Assembly (NCBI GenBank): GCA_913056475.1
Contig: CAJXMS010000097.1
Coordinates: 1 to 7,922 of the forward strand
Length of the DNA stretch: 7,922 bases
Source of the DNA: an uncultured Bacteroidota bacterium
GTDB taxonomy: Bacteria > Bacteroidota > Bacteroidia > Flavobacteriales > Schleiferiaceae
Reading direction: 5' to 3'
The first letter of the stretch is position 1. Each line of letters begins with the position of its first letter. Shown here piece by piece: positions 1 to 6,659 of the stretch. The notes beneath the pieces were generated by a model. The model had not been told where the DNA came from. It ran no database searches and worked only from the letters and a program-made list of their open reading frames with translations. Position numbers and translations under genes: made by a program.

Positions 1-30
1 CTCTTTCCCTACACGACGCTCTTCCGATCT
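1..30 (+). other. Illumina sequencing adapter left on the contig end
   Basis: The first 30 bases (beginning CTCTTTCCCTACACGACG and ending in CTTCCGATCT) match the last 30 bases of the standard TruSeq read-1 adapter, with genomic sequence starting at 31. This is assembly contamination, not biology. Read on the minus strand it adds the residues DRKSVV and a TAG stop (9-11) to the receptor gene that runs into it, a typical trace of untrimmed adapter in predicted proteins. The match is from memory of the adapter sequence but is exact over its whole length. Confidence 0.97.
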
Positions 31-1760
31 ACTTGGTGTTGAGCTCGGGCGGTGAGCTGGTGGCGTAGATAATCCAGTACGTAGAGGGACTCATAGGGCG
101 GTGTAAATTCATCCGCTTTTAGGTACTGATAACTTAAGCTTAACCGGCGCATGCCTATTTTCTCCTGCCAAGGCGCTTGGCGCCAGGATAGGCTCGCGTT
201 GAGGCCATTCATATTTACCCGGGTGGTGTTGCTGGCTATCAGCTCGCAGGTGTCACAGCGCTGAATCCAGTCGATGATGTTATGCCCCTCCCGCCGGAAA
301 ATGCTAGCTTGCCATAAGACACCTTTCTTCCTCCACTTGCCCCCTACTTCGTAATTCCAGCTATACTCGGGCTGCAGCTGCTCGCTGCCGCGGGCGCCCC
401 CCAGGTCGTAGTAAAGATCCGTAAAGGAAGGTAGGCGGAAAGAGCGGTTTACGGCGGCATAAAATTTAGTGGCCCCGTTAGGCTTCCATCCCGCCGTGAG
501 GCCGGGCAGGAGATCCAGTCCAAAGGTGCTGTTGTAGTTGCTCTGCAAAGCCAGCCGTAAACTTAGGCCTCCGCCCAGGCGCCGGAAATGTTGGACATTA
601 AAGCGGTAGTTGTGCCGTTCATCGCCGCGCGTGTAACGCGCATCGCTGCCGGCTACCGGTAAGGGCTGGGGGCGTAATTCTCCCAGGTTATTGCTCCGTA
701 TGTATTCCAGGCGGTAATGGGCGCTTAGGTCCAGCCAGGTTTCGTCTGGCAGGGTCCAGCGGACATCCAGCTCTGCGCCCAGCACATCGCTCCGGTGGTG
801 GTTAGCGCCTTGGTACCAGCCGGGGGCCGTATCGGCGCGCATCACCAGAAAGCCCCCGCGGTTTTGGTAAAATCCCGGTCCTTCCCGGAAAAGCTGGAAG
901 GCGTCCCAGTTGCGCCGCCAGTAAAGCCGTCGCCGCCAGCGCAGCTGCTGGCGCTGCGAGGTCCAGCTGGCATTGAGAAGCAGCGTTTTGGTACGCTCAT
1001 ACTGCAGCGGAAACCGGCTGGAATAAAAACCCTGTGCCCCAAACCCCTGGTCCCGGTAGCCCGCCGTAAGCTGGACTTGATGGGAGTCGTTGAGCGCCCA
1101 GCGGCTCTGCCCGAAGAGCTGCCCCCGCTGCATATCGGTATTGCGTTTAAAACCAGCGCTGCGGGTATACCCCCCGGAAAGGAGCGTTTGGTGCTTTTTC
1201 CCGGCCCAGTGCTGGCTGTAGCCGGTTTTTAAACTTCGGTGGCTCCCGGCGCTGAGGCGTAGCTGGCCCTGGTTTTTGGTGGGCTTCTTGGTAATGATGT
1301 TGATGGCGCCGGCAAAGGCCTGACTACCGAAGAGGTAGGAAGCCCCACCTTGCATCACCTCGATGCGGGCTATGGCTTCCCGGGGCACCGGTAAGTTCAT
1401 CAGGTGATGGCCCGTTTGGGGGTCGCTCAGCCGCACCCCGTTGAGCAGCACCAGCACCTGCTCAAAACTGCTTCCCCGCATGCTTAGGTCGGTCTGAACG
1501 CCCAGGGCGCCCCGCTGCCGGGCATCTACACCGCCCACAAAATCCAGTAAGTCGCTCACCGTCATGGCGGGTATCTGGGCTATTTCCTGGCTGTCCAGAA
1601 CGGTCACCATCCGGTTGGGCCGGAGCAGCTCGGCGTTTTGTTTTTGGCCCCGCGCGGTGGCTTCGGGGAGCATTTCGGGATTTTGGGCGTGGCATCTCAT
1701 TTGGCCGGAGGCCAAAAGTAAAACCACCCCCAAAAGAAACTGGTTCGCTGTTAAGGGCAT
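31..1760 (-). CDS. TonB-dependent outer-membrane receptor, BtuB-like, 3' end missing
   Basis: About 576 genuine residues of an outer-membrane active-transport receptor powered by TonB-ExbBD. Residues 1-26 form a signal peptide (hydrophobic run FLLGVVLLLA, cleavage near HAQ). There is no carboxypeptidase-regulatory-like extension: the plug domain begins almost directly (about 52-160), with the family motifs RGSSFEQVLVLLNGVRLSD (95-113) and RIEVMQGGASYLFGSQAFAG (132-151) followed by AINIITKK. The rest is beta-barrel, rich in alternating aromatic and polar residues. The gene runs off the contig; the apparent stop at 9-11 and the last six codons come from adapter, so the C-terminal barrel strands are lost. 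The ATG at 1758-1760 gives the signal peptide. It lies 42 nt after the THI5-like lipoprotein gene and probably belongs to the same TPP-controlled transcript. That points to thiamine or a precursor as substrate, although the plug resembles the cobalamin receptor family; substrate is inference. Confidence 0.93.
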
Positions 1761-1802
1761 ATCCGTTATTTGGGGGAAGGTCTGCTTGGGAGGCAGGGCT
1801 TC

Positions 1803-2849
1803 CTATGGCTGCGGCGCGAAATAACGGTTGGTAAAGACATCTTCGCTGCGGAGGGCTTGGCTACTTTTCCACAGGTTTTGCCCTTTCACCCAGCGTAAGT
1901 ATCGCCGGTATTTTGCGGTGGCTTGCCGGCCCCACTGGCCCTCGCGAAGCAAGGCGGGCGCTACTTTTTGAAAGCTGGCCCGGAGCAGGGTACTGTCCTG
2001 GTAATTGGGATGGGAAATGAAGCCCCGTAGCTCCCTGGCGGCCTTAAGGGGCTGGGCGGCTACTGCCTGGTATCCGCGGGCGGTGGCGGCTAAAAAGCGC
2101 CGGTAAAGGCTTTCCTGCCGTGCGGTGGGCGTTGCAGGCGCAAATAACACCGAAGAGTAGCCATATGGAACGCCGTAGTCATTGGGGATGAAGGAATTGA
2201 GGGCGGTGTCGTGCGCCAGTTCCCACTGGGTGGCTTCCCAGTGCAGGAAAACCCAGCACAGGGCTACCGAGTCGCGCTTAAAGGCTTCCCAGACACTCAG
2301 TCGGGGGGGCGTGCTCATTTGAAATTGTCCTTTTCCGCCGTTGTTCTGGATCATATCGCGCAGGATGGCTTGTTCCAGCGGCGTATGATAGCCTCCGTAG
2401 TGGGCGCCGTCCAGTTTGCGCGGCCTATCCAGTCCGGAGCCGGGCTTGGTAACGAAGGCGCTGAGGTCGTCCTGCAAGATGGTAGCGATGGCTTGCACCG
2501 CTTTTGCGGGCGTTGTGTCGGTAGCAGCTCCGTAGCGAAAGATGTGTTCCGTGGGGCCTATGGCCAGATCTACCTCGTCATCCTGCAAGCGCCAGATGGG
2601 CTTTTTCTGGTACTGGTCCACTTCCGGGGTAAACCAATCCAGCACCAGGTTTGCGCTGTCGTACCAGCCGCGTTTTTGGGCCAGGAGTATGCCACTGTGG
2701 AGGGCATTGGGGCGCCAGTCAAAGGCCAGCCGCAGGGTGTCCGCGCCCTCAGCCTGGGTCGGTTCATGGTTGGTTTGTTTTGGCGGTGCCGGGTTTTGGC
2801 AGCTGCTCAGAAGAAGGAGCGCCCCGGCTATTGAGGTTAATGCTTTCAT
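1803..2849 (-). CDS. NMT1/THI5-like substrate-binding lipoprotein (thiamine precursor binding)
   Basis: A 348-residue lipoprotein. The N-terminus is a lipoprotein signal (hydrophobic ALLLL, lipobox LSSC, lipidated Cys17), then a Pro/Thr-rich linker to about residue 37. The body matches the NMT1/THI5-like family (PF09084), whose bacterial members (ThiY) bind thiamine pyrimidine precursors: FDWRPNALHSG (43-53), DEVDLAIGPTEH (91-102), a GSGL glycine turn (137-140), CWVFLHWE (198-205) and YGVPYGYSSVLF (225-236). The CCCFC motif of the yeast Thi5 pyrimidine synthase is absent, favouring a binding protein over an enzyme. It sits between two TonB-dependent receptor genes downstream of a TPP riboswitch. 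No ABC permease or ATPase gene follows, so it may feed a non-ABC transporter or assist a receptor. The family call is strong; the exact ligand (HMP, formylaminopyrimidine or thiamine) and the membrane that holds it are not visible. Confidence 0.9.
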   Translation of the reverse strand: MKALTSIAGALLLLSSCQNPAPPKQTNHEPTQAEGADTLRLAFDWRPNALHSGILLAQKRGWYDSANLVLDWFTPEVDQYQKKPIWRLQDDEVDLAIGPTEHIFRYGAATDTTPAKAVQAIATILQDDLSAFVTKPGSGLDRPRKLDGAHYGGYHTPLEQAILRDMIQNNGGKGQFQMSTPPRLSVWEAFKRDSVALCWVFLHWEATQWELAHDTALNSFIPNDYGVPYGYSSVLFAPATPTARQESLYRRFLAATARGYQAVAAQPLKAARELRGFISHPNYQDSTLLRASFQKVAPALLREGQWGRQATAKYRRYLRWVKGQNLWKSSQALRSEDVFTNRYFAPQP

Positions 2850-2877
2850 GGGGTCTTGTTTTAGGCGGTGGATAAAT

Positions 2878-2905
2878 CCCGCCGGGAAAGCGCTTTCCCG
2901 GCGGG
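2878..2905. repeat. Perfect 28-nt palindrome in the receptor-lipoprotein gap
   Basis: Positions 2878-2891 and 2892-2905 are exact reverse complements. As RNA this gives a 12-bp stem with a GCGC tetraloop. It fills much of the 79-nt gap between the stop of the first receptor gene (2929) and the start of the lipoprotein gene (2849). On the transcribed (minus) strand the stem is followed only by ATTTATCC, a poor U-tract, so it looks more like a partial terminator, processing site or mRNA 3'-end stabiliser that sets different levels for receptor and lipoprotein than a full terminator. A second small palindrome, GTTTTTAAAAAC (2925-2936), overlaps the receptor stop codon. Confidence 0.85.
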
Positions 2906-2928
2906 GCTTTGCGGGCTTTTATAGGTTT

Positions 2929-5307
2929 TTAAAAACGGAGGGTAAGCATCAGGTTTAGGTTGCGTGGCGGCTGCACGTAGTAGGCGGGTACTTTTTCACT
3001 GTTCCGGAAAGCGACTTCCCCGTAAGTATAGTAAAGCGCGTCAAAAAGATTTTGTACCCGCAGAGCCAGGGTACTCTTTTTCCAGAAGTTCCAGCTCACC
3101 CGGGCATGCGCTACCAAGGAGGAGGGTACGGTGAAGCCTGGTTGGTTTTTAGGACTCAGGAAGCTGCGGTCCAGGTACTGGCCGGTTATTTCGGCCGAGA
3201 GCCCCTGCCGGGTTTGATAGCCCGCGGTAAGCCGGCCCTGCCAGGTAGGCGTGAGGGCGGGCTGTACATTTTTATACACTTCGCTTTGGGCGTCATTTTC
3301 GGGTGCATAGCGCGCTATCCGGGCGTAGTTAAAAGCGCCCATTCCTTCCAGGTAAAAGCCATGAGCGGGGCGCCAGCTGCCGGAAACTTCCAGGCCGGTG
3401 CGGGTGCTTTGGTCTACGTTTTTGCGCAGCTGTACGAAGGCGATGCGCTCCCCGATGGGCTCTATCTTATTCCTAAAAGCCATCCAGAAGAAATTGGCTT
3501 GGGCCTGGAGCGGCCCCCGCCGGTAGCGGACCCCTACTTCCAGGTCATTGACGTACTCAGGCTGTACGGCGGCATCGGGGTTTTGCACCTGGGCCAGATT
3601 ATTGCTATCCAGCCGGGTTACGCCACCCCAGAGGTCAAATTTGGTGGGCTCCCTTCCCGTACGCCCAAAGGAGGCGTAGACTTGCAGCTTAGGGCTGGCC
3701 TGGTAGGTGAGGCCTAGTTTGGGGTTTAAAAAGCTGTAGCGGTACTGGGGCAAGTGGGTGCCGGTGGCCAAAAAGCGGCGATCGCCGTAAAACTGGATGG
3801 TGCTGTGGCGCAGCTGTACATCTCCCTGCAGGGTGAAGCGTCCCAGGGTGTAGGCGGCATTGGCAAAGGCGCTGATCTCATTTTTACGGGTGCTGTCGCT
3901 GTAGATGCGGTTTACATTATCGGGGAGGAGGGTTTCCCAGTTTTCCCGCTTAAAGGTATAGCCGTGCAAGCCGCCGCGGAGGCGCAGGTTATCCTCTTCG
4001 TAGAGTAGGTTACTGAAAGCCCCAAAGTGCCGGTTGGTAAGCGGGTAGTTGATCTGGCCGGTAAACTGACCGGTAGAATCCGCCAGGCCAAAGGGGAAAT
4101 CTCCCCCGGCCCCGCCGTAGTAAAGGCTGGTGGTGCTGTGCAGATGCTCCCTTAGCTCCCGGGTATAACGCAGCTGCACCAGCTGCTGGCCAAAGTTGTC
4201 CCGATCCTGTTCAAAATTTTGATTGGTGCGGGGATCGGCCTCGATCAGGGGCAAAGGCACCGGCGTGTAAGCCAGCTGGCTGCGGCTGCGGCCGTTGAAG
4301 ACGGTAAAGGTGAGCAGGTCTTTTTCCCCGCGATAGCCGCCACTCAAAAACATAGACCAACTTTCCGTGCCGCTGTGGTAACGGTAACCCTCGCTGCTAA
4401 AATTACTCATCCGTCCGTAGAAGGCGAATTTATCGTCTATCACCCCCGATTTGAATTCGGCGCTGCCCCGAAAGGTGTTGAGCTCCCCCAGAGCAGGATC
4501 ATTAGGAGCTATGGGCAAGCCGCGGGTCCAGGTGGGCCTGCTGAGGCCGGTGGCAAAGGTGGCGGCATTAAACTGCAGTTCGGCGCTGGGCTCATCCTGC
4601 CAGATATCGGGCCCCTGAAAATTGATAGAACCGCCAAAAGAAGCGGAGCCATTGGTAGAAAAACCCACGCCGCGCTGCACCTGCACGCGACCTACGCTGT
4701 TCATGATGTCGGTAAAGTTGGAGAAGAACACGCCCTGGTCCAGCATGTCATTCAGGGGCACCCCGTTAAAAGTGATGTTGAGGCGGCTTTGGTCCAGGCC
4801 GCGCAGCCGCATGCCCCCGTAATTGGAGAAGCCGGTACCCGCTTCCGAGTGGGTTACCAGGTTGGGCACCTGCTGGCTGAGCACAAAGGGGGCATCCTGC
4901 CCGGTGTAGACCCGCTTTATGGCCTTTTGGTCCAGGTTGGTTTGGGCTATGGGCGCTTCTTCCCGGGTTTGAACGGCGCGTACGGTAGCGGTGGTGAGCT
5001 CATCGCGCCGCGGCTGGAGCCTTACTTGCAGGCTTCGCTTTTCTCCTTTTGGTACCCGGAGGGTATCGCGGTAGGGTTTAAATCCCAGGTGGCTTATCAC
5101 CAGGATGTAACGCGGCGCGGACGGGAGGGCCAGGGAAAATTTCCCTTCTTCATTGGTGGCGGTTCCCGTTTTTTGCTTTGCCAGGCGCACGTTGGCCTGG
5201 GGGAGGGCTTGCCCATTTTGGGCATTCTGTACCGTACCTTCCAGACGTTGTGCCTGAAGTGCTGCCCCGGTACAAATGACAGCAGCAAAAGCCAATAGCT
5301 TCTTCAT
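2929..5307 (-). CDS. TonB-dependent receptor with carboxypeptidase-regulatory-like domain, TPP-riboswitch controlled
   Basis: An outer-membrane TonB-dependent receptor of about 792 residues, complete. Residues 1-20 are a signal peptide (MKKLLAFAAVICTGAALQAQ). Residues 21-100 form a carboxypeptidase-regulatory-like beta-sandwich (GTVQNAQNGQALPQANV, TNEEGKFSL, LVISHLGFKPY), a common N-terminal extension in Bacteroidota receptors. A possible TonB box lies near 103-111. The plug domain covers about 115-235, with MRLRGLDQSRLNITFNGVPL (166-185) and RVQVQRGVGFSTNGSASFGG (207-226). The barrel ends in LMLTLRF, the terminal Phe expected for BAM-assembled barrels. An in-frame GTG 18 nt upstream (5325) is possible, but the ATG at 5305-5307 gives a clean signal peptide and is preferred. 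It is the first gene after the TPP riboswitch, which makes thiamine, its phosphates or a precursor the likely cargo; the exact ligand is inferred from regulation and neighbours. Confidence 0.94.
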   Translation of the reverse strand: MKKLLAFAAVICTGAALQAQRLEGTVQNAQNGQALPQANVRLAKQKTGTATNEEGKFSLALPSAPRYILVISHLGFKPYRDTLRVPKGEKRSLQVRLQPRRDELTTATVRAVQTREEAPIAQTNLDQKAIKRVYTGQDAPFVLSQQVPNLVTHSEAGTGFSNYGGMRLRGLDQSRLNITFNGVPLNDMLDQGVFFSNFTDIMNSVGRVQVQRGVGFSTNGSASFGGSINFQGPDIWQDEPSAELQFNAATFATGLSRPTWTRGLPIAPNDPALGELNTFRGSAEFKSGVIDDKFAFYGRMSNFSSEGYRYHSGTESWSMFLSGGYRGEKDLLTFTVFNGRSRSQLAYTPVPLPLIEADPRTNQNFEQDRDNFGQQLVQLRYTRELREHLHSTTSLYYGGAGGDFPFGLADSTGQFTGQINYPLTNRHFGAFSNLLYEEDNLRLRGGLHGYTFKRENWETLLPDNVNRIYSDSTRKNEISAFANAAYTLGRFTLQGDVQLRHSTIQFYGDRRFLATGTHLPQYRYSFLNPKLGLTYQASPKLQVYASFGRTGREPTKFDLWGGVTRLDSNNLAQVQNPDAAVQPEYVNDLEVGVRYRRGPLQAQANFFWMAFRNKIEPIGERIAFVQLRKNVDQSTRTGLEVSGSWRPAHGFYLEGMGAFNYARIARYAPENDAQSEVYKNVQPALTPTWQGRLTAGYQTRQGLSAEITGQYLDRSFLSPKNQPGFTVPSSLVAHARVSWNFWKKSTLALRVQNLFDALYYTYGEVAFRNSEKVPAYYVQPPRNLNLMLTLRF

Positions 5308-5362
5308 GATAAAGTAATTTATCACGAATAAAAGGGGCTATTACTCGCTTGGGTTATGTAAT
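5307..5362 (-). promoter_or_regulatory. Riboswitch expression platform with alternative hairpins at the start codon
   Basis: Between the aptamer and the receptor ATG, four short perfect complementarities compete. ATGAAT/ATTCAT (5372-5377 with 5361-5366, 5-nt loop) overlaps the 3' side of the aptamer. ATTAC (5358-5362) can pair with GTAAT (5340-5344). AGTAAT (5340-5345) can instead pair with ATTACT (5313-5318). TGATAA/TTATCA (5319-5324 with 5307-5312) closes a hairpin reaching the A of the start codon. No stem is followed by a U-run, so control at translation initiation is more likely than termination. All stems are seen by eye; energies were not computed. Confidence 0.4.
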
Positions 5363-5365
5363 GAA

Positions 5366-5450
5366 TGATCAATTCATCCCTTGGCGGCATTACCCGCCCA
5401 GGTTCATTGGGTATAATCTCAGCCTAGCAAGAAGCCAGGCACCCCTTAAG
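5366..5450 (-). promoter_or_regulatory. TPP riboswitch (THI-box element)
   Basis: On the minus strand all conserved THI-box blocks appear in order: GGGGTGCC (5438-5445), a 7-bp hairpin GCCTGGC/GCTAGGC with a TTCTT loop, CTGAGA (5417-5422), ATACCC, GAACCT (5400-5405), a GGCGG/CCGCC stem enclosing TAATGCC (5386-5392), and GGGA (5377-5380). CTGAGA and TAATGCC carry the bulges that bind the pyrimidine and pyrophosphate parts of thiamine diphosphate. The closing P1 stem is not obvious and may be short (TTAA with TTGA) or weak. The aptamer ends about 60 nt before the receptor start codon and should lower expression of the receptor-lipoprotein-receptor operon when TPP is plentiful. It is the strongest functional anchor in the window. 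Confidence 0.97.
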
Positions 5451-5464
5451 AGATGTGAAGGACA

Positions 5465-5472
5465 CAAAGGTA
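5465..5472 (-). promoter_or_regulatory. Bacteroidetes-type -7 promoter box for the riboswitch operon
   Basis: TACCTTTG on the minus strand is a perfect match to the Bacteroidetes sigma-ABfr -7 consensus TAnnTTTG. It ends about 20 nt upstream of the first conserved riboswitch block, so a start 5-10 nt downstream would place the aptamer at the very 5' end of the transcript. I see no good -33 TTTG element at the expected spacing; the call rests on the -7 box and its position. Confidence 0.65.
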
Positions 5473-5610
5473 TAACGGCGCGCTTGATTGGCGGTGGGCC
5501 GGGCGGTAGTTATTTTTAGGCCTGGCGGCCAAATGTGGTGCAGGCCCCCGGGATGAGCCCTCCGGTAAGCATAGTTTTGAGGCTTGAGAAGCAGCGCTGT
5601 CAGCAGGGCG
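5473..5610. other. Gap between the kinase stop and the riboswitch promoter; no gene seen
   Basis: No supported gene lies here. On the minus strand it follows the kinase stop and precedes the -7 box. It holds one weak inverted repeat, GGCCTG/CAGGCC (5519-5524 with 5541-5546, 16-nt loop), followed on the transcribed strand by TAAAAATAA rather than a U-run, so it is not a convincing terminator. Readthrough from the upstream operon into the riboswitch operon cannot be excluded. Confidence 0.6.
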
Positions 5611-5634
5611 CTATCCCCAAAGATCGCTGACAGC
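5596..5634 (-). repeat. 9-bp inverted repeat spanning the kinase stop codon
   Basis: GCTGTCAGC (5596-5604) and GCTGACAGC (5626-5634) are exact reverse complements with a 21-nt loop containing the TAG stop (5611-5613). It would fold at the 3' end of the upstream operon's mRNA. No U-run follows on the transcribed strand, so it may protect the transcript end or be chance. Confidence 0.45.
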
Positions 5635-6129
5635 CTGAATGGCGTTTTCGCATCTATCGGCGCCGGAGCCTCTTATGATGCGGTAGGGACGTTTCCGGGA
5701 AGAAATCTCTTTTTCGTGGCGCTGAAACAGGGCCAGGCGGTCGTGCGGGTGCTCTCGCAGGGGATCCGCTTGCCAGGGCAGGTCGGGGTAAGTGAGGAGG
5801 TAGCGGTGATGCCCTTCCTCCTCCAGGGCATGCTTGAGCCAGGGATCTACGCTTCCAAAGACGACCTGACTCCAGAGATAGTAATTGATTAAATCGGTAT
5901 CCAGCAATACGGGCCCGGCGGCGGGGAGTTGGCTCTGCTGGTACGATTTATGGAGCCGGGCCAGGCGCTGCAGCCGGCGGTAATCATAATGCTTGCCCAG
6001 GTTTTCCAGGTACCAGCGGGCGTATTCCGGCACGTAGGGAATGGAAAAATGAGCACTGAGAACCTTTCCCAGTTCGCTTTTGCCGGTGCTTTCCGGGCCG
6101 GTGAGCACGATGGGAATTACTGCAGCCAT
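5611..6129 (-). CDS. NadR-like P-loop ATPase/kinase (AAA_28 type), possible vitamin kinase
   Basis: A 172-residue cytoplasmic P-loop protein. The Walker A motif is GPESTGKS (11-18), the ES variant typical of the ribosylnicotinamide kinase domain of NadR. PYVPEYARWYLEN (31-43) follows, then a Walker B-like VLLDTDL (74-80). The segment LTYPDLPWQADPLREHPHDR (112-131) matches the 'PW..D.LR..P..R' lid region of NadR-like kinases. Only the kinase part is present; the DNA-binding and adenylyltransferase domains of full NadR are missing. The ATG at 6127-6129 overlaps the transporter gene by 13 nt; a TTG two codons earlier is an alternative. The overlap suggests translational coupling and joint work: the transporter brings in a nucleoside-like vitamin and the kinase phosphorylates it. 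The family precedent is nicotinamide riboside, but the thiamine context makes thiamine or a pyrimidine precursor possible. Substrate is unresolved. Confidence 0.85.
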   Translation of the reverse strand: MAAVIPIVLTGPESTGKSELGKVLSAHFSIPYVPEYARWYLENLGKHYDYRRLQRLARLHKSYQQSQLPAAGPVLLDTDLINYYLWSQVVFGSVDPWLKHALEEEGHHRYLLTYPDLPWQADPLREHPHDRLALFQRHEKEISSRKRPYRIIRGSGADRCENAIQAVSDLWG

Positions 6130-6659
6130 TGCCAATAACCATTAAGGGAAAGAAGGGTGTAAAGCGCAAATAGCCCACTGGTGAGGTAAAGCCTCCGGCG
6201 GTAGTAGAGGTATACGGAGACGCCATCGATAACGATCCAGTAGAGCCAGTTACTGGGATAAAGGGCGATCATCAGCAAGGTAGCCCCCATGCCAAAAAGG
6301 GTGGTAAAGCTATCCACATAGGGCTGGGCGGCTGCGGTATGACGGTGCAATAGCCTTCCCACCAGATAAACCAAGCCCAGGCCCAGCAAAATAAATAGGG
6401 CATGCCAGCTTAGGGGTAGTTCACTGGGCTTATCTTGCAAGCCCTCTCCCCAGGTGAGGAAACCGTAAAGGGTGGTCCCCAGGTAAAAAACCTGTAAAAA
6501 GGCCTCCGCAAAAAGGCGCTTTTCGTAACAGATGTACAGGTACAGCAATACCCCCAACCCGGAGAAAAGCCAGCACCATATATGGCCATAAGAGATAAGA
6601 ATGGTGTAGAGCAGGCTAAATACAACGGCCAGCCCCTCTAACCAGCGCAGGGCTTTCAT
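6117..6659 (-). CDS. PnuC-family vitamin transporter (PnuT-like thiamine or nicotinamide riboside)
   Basis: A 180-residue inner-membrane protein with about six to seven hydrophobic segments, in the size range of compact PnuC members. Visible marks are IWCWLFSGLGVLLYLYICYE (27-46), QVFYLGTTLYGFLTW (56-70), and NWLYWIVID (137-145), which carries the family signature WxxWxxxN/D in its Asp form (W138, W141, D145). PnuC-family proteins are SWEET-like facilitators that rely on intracellular phosphorylation to trap substrate; PnuC carries nicotinamide riboside and PnuT thiamine. The start ATG abuts the stop of the preceding gene (TAGATG) and the end overlaps the kinase gene, so the three are co-translated. 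The thiamine-binding-like gene upstream and the TPP riboswitch downstream favour thiamine, but the NadR-like partner is classic for nicotinamide riboside; no symbol is assigned for that reason. Confidence 0.9.
   Translation of the reverse strand: MKALRWLEGLAVVFSLLYTILISYGHIWCWLFSGLGVLLYLYICYEKRLFAEAFLQVFYLGTTLYGFLTWGEGLQDKPSELPLSWHALFILLGLGLVYLVGRLLHRHTAAAQPYVDSFTTLFGMGATLLMIALYPSNWLYWIVIDGVSVYLYYRRRLYLTSGLFALYTLLSLNGYWQWLQ

Noticed and set aside
9..29. DRKSVV and TAG as a natural receptor C-terminus
   Set aside because: These codons are read entirely from adapter bases, and a barrel would normally end in an aromatic residue.
1803..2849. SusD-like lipoprotein, suggested by its place after a TonB-dependent receptor
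   Set aside because: No SusD/RagB features; the DWRPN, VDLAIGPTEH and WVFLHWE motifs fit the NMT1/THI5-like family clearly.
2878..2920. Full Rho-independent terminator after the first receptor gene
   Set aside because: The stem is excellent, but the transcribed strand continues ATTTATCC with no U-run, and the next gene has no visible promoter of its own, so complete termination is unlikely.
4219..5298. Long plus-strand open frame (about 359 codons) opposite the first receptor gene
   Set aside because: It lies fully inside a convincing receptor gene on the other strand, has no recognisable domain, and its Gly/Ala/Val-rich product is typical of the antisense frame of a GC-rich gene. The same holds for the frames at 3052-3717, 2211-2834 and 795-1232.
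5611..6129. Full NadR (regulator plus NMN adenylyltransferase plus kinase)
   Set aside because: Only 172 residues with a kinase-type P-loop domain; no helix-turn-helix and no HxGH nucleotidyltransferase motif.
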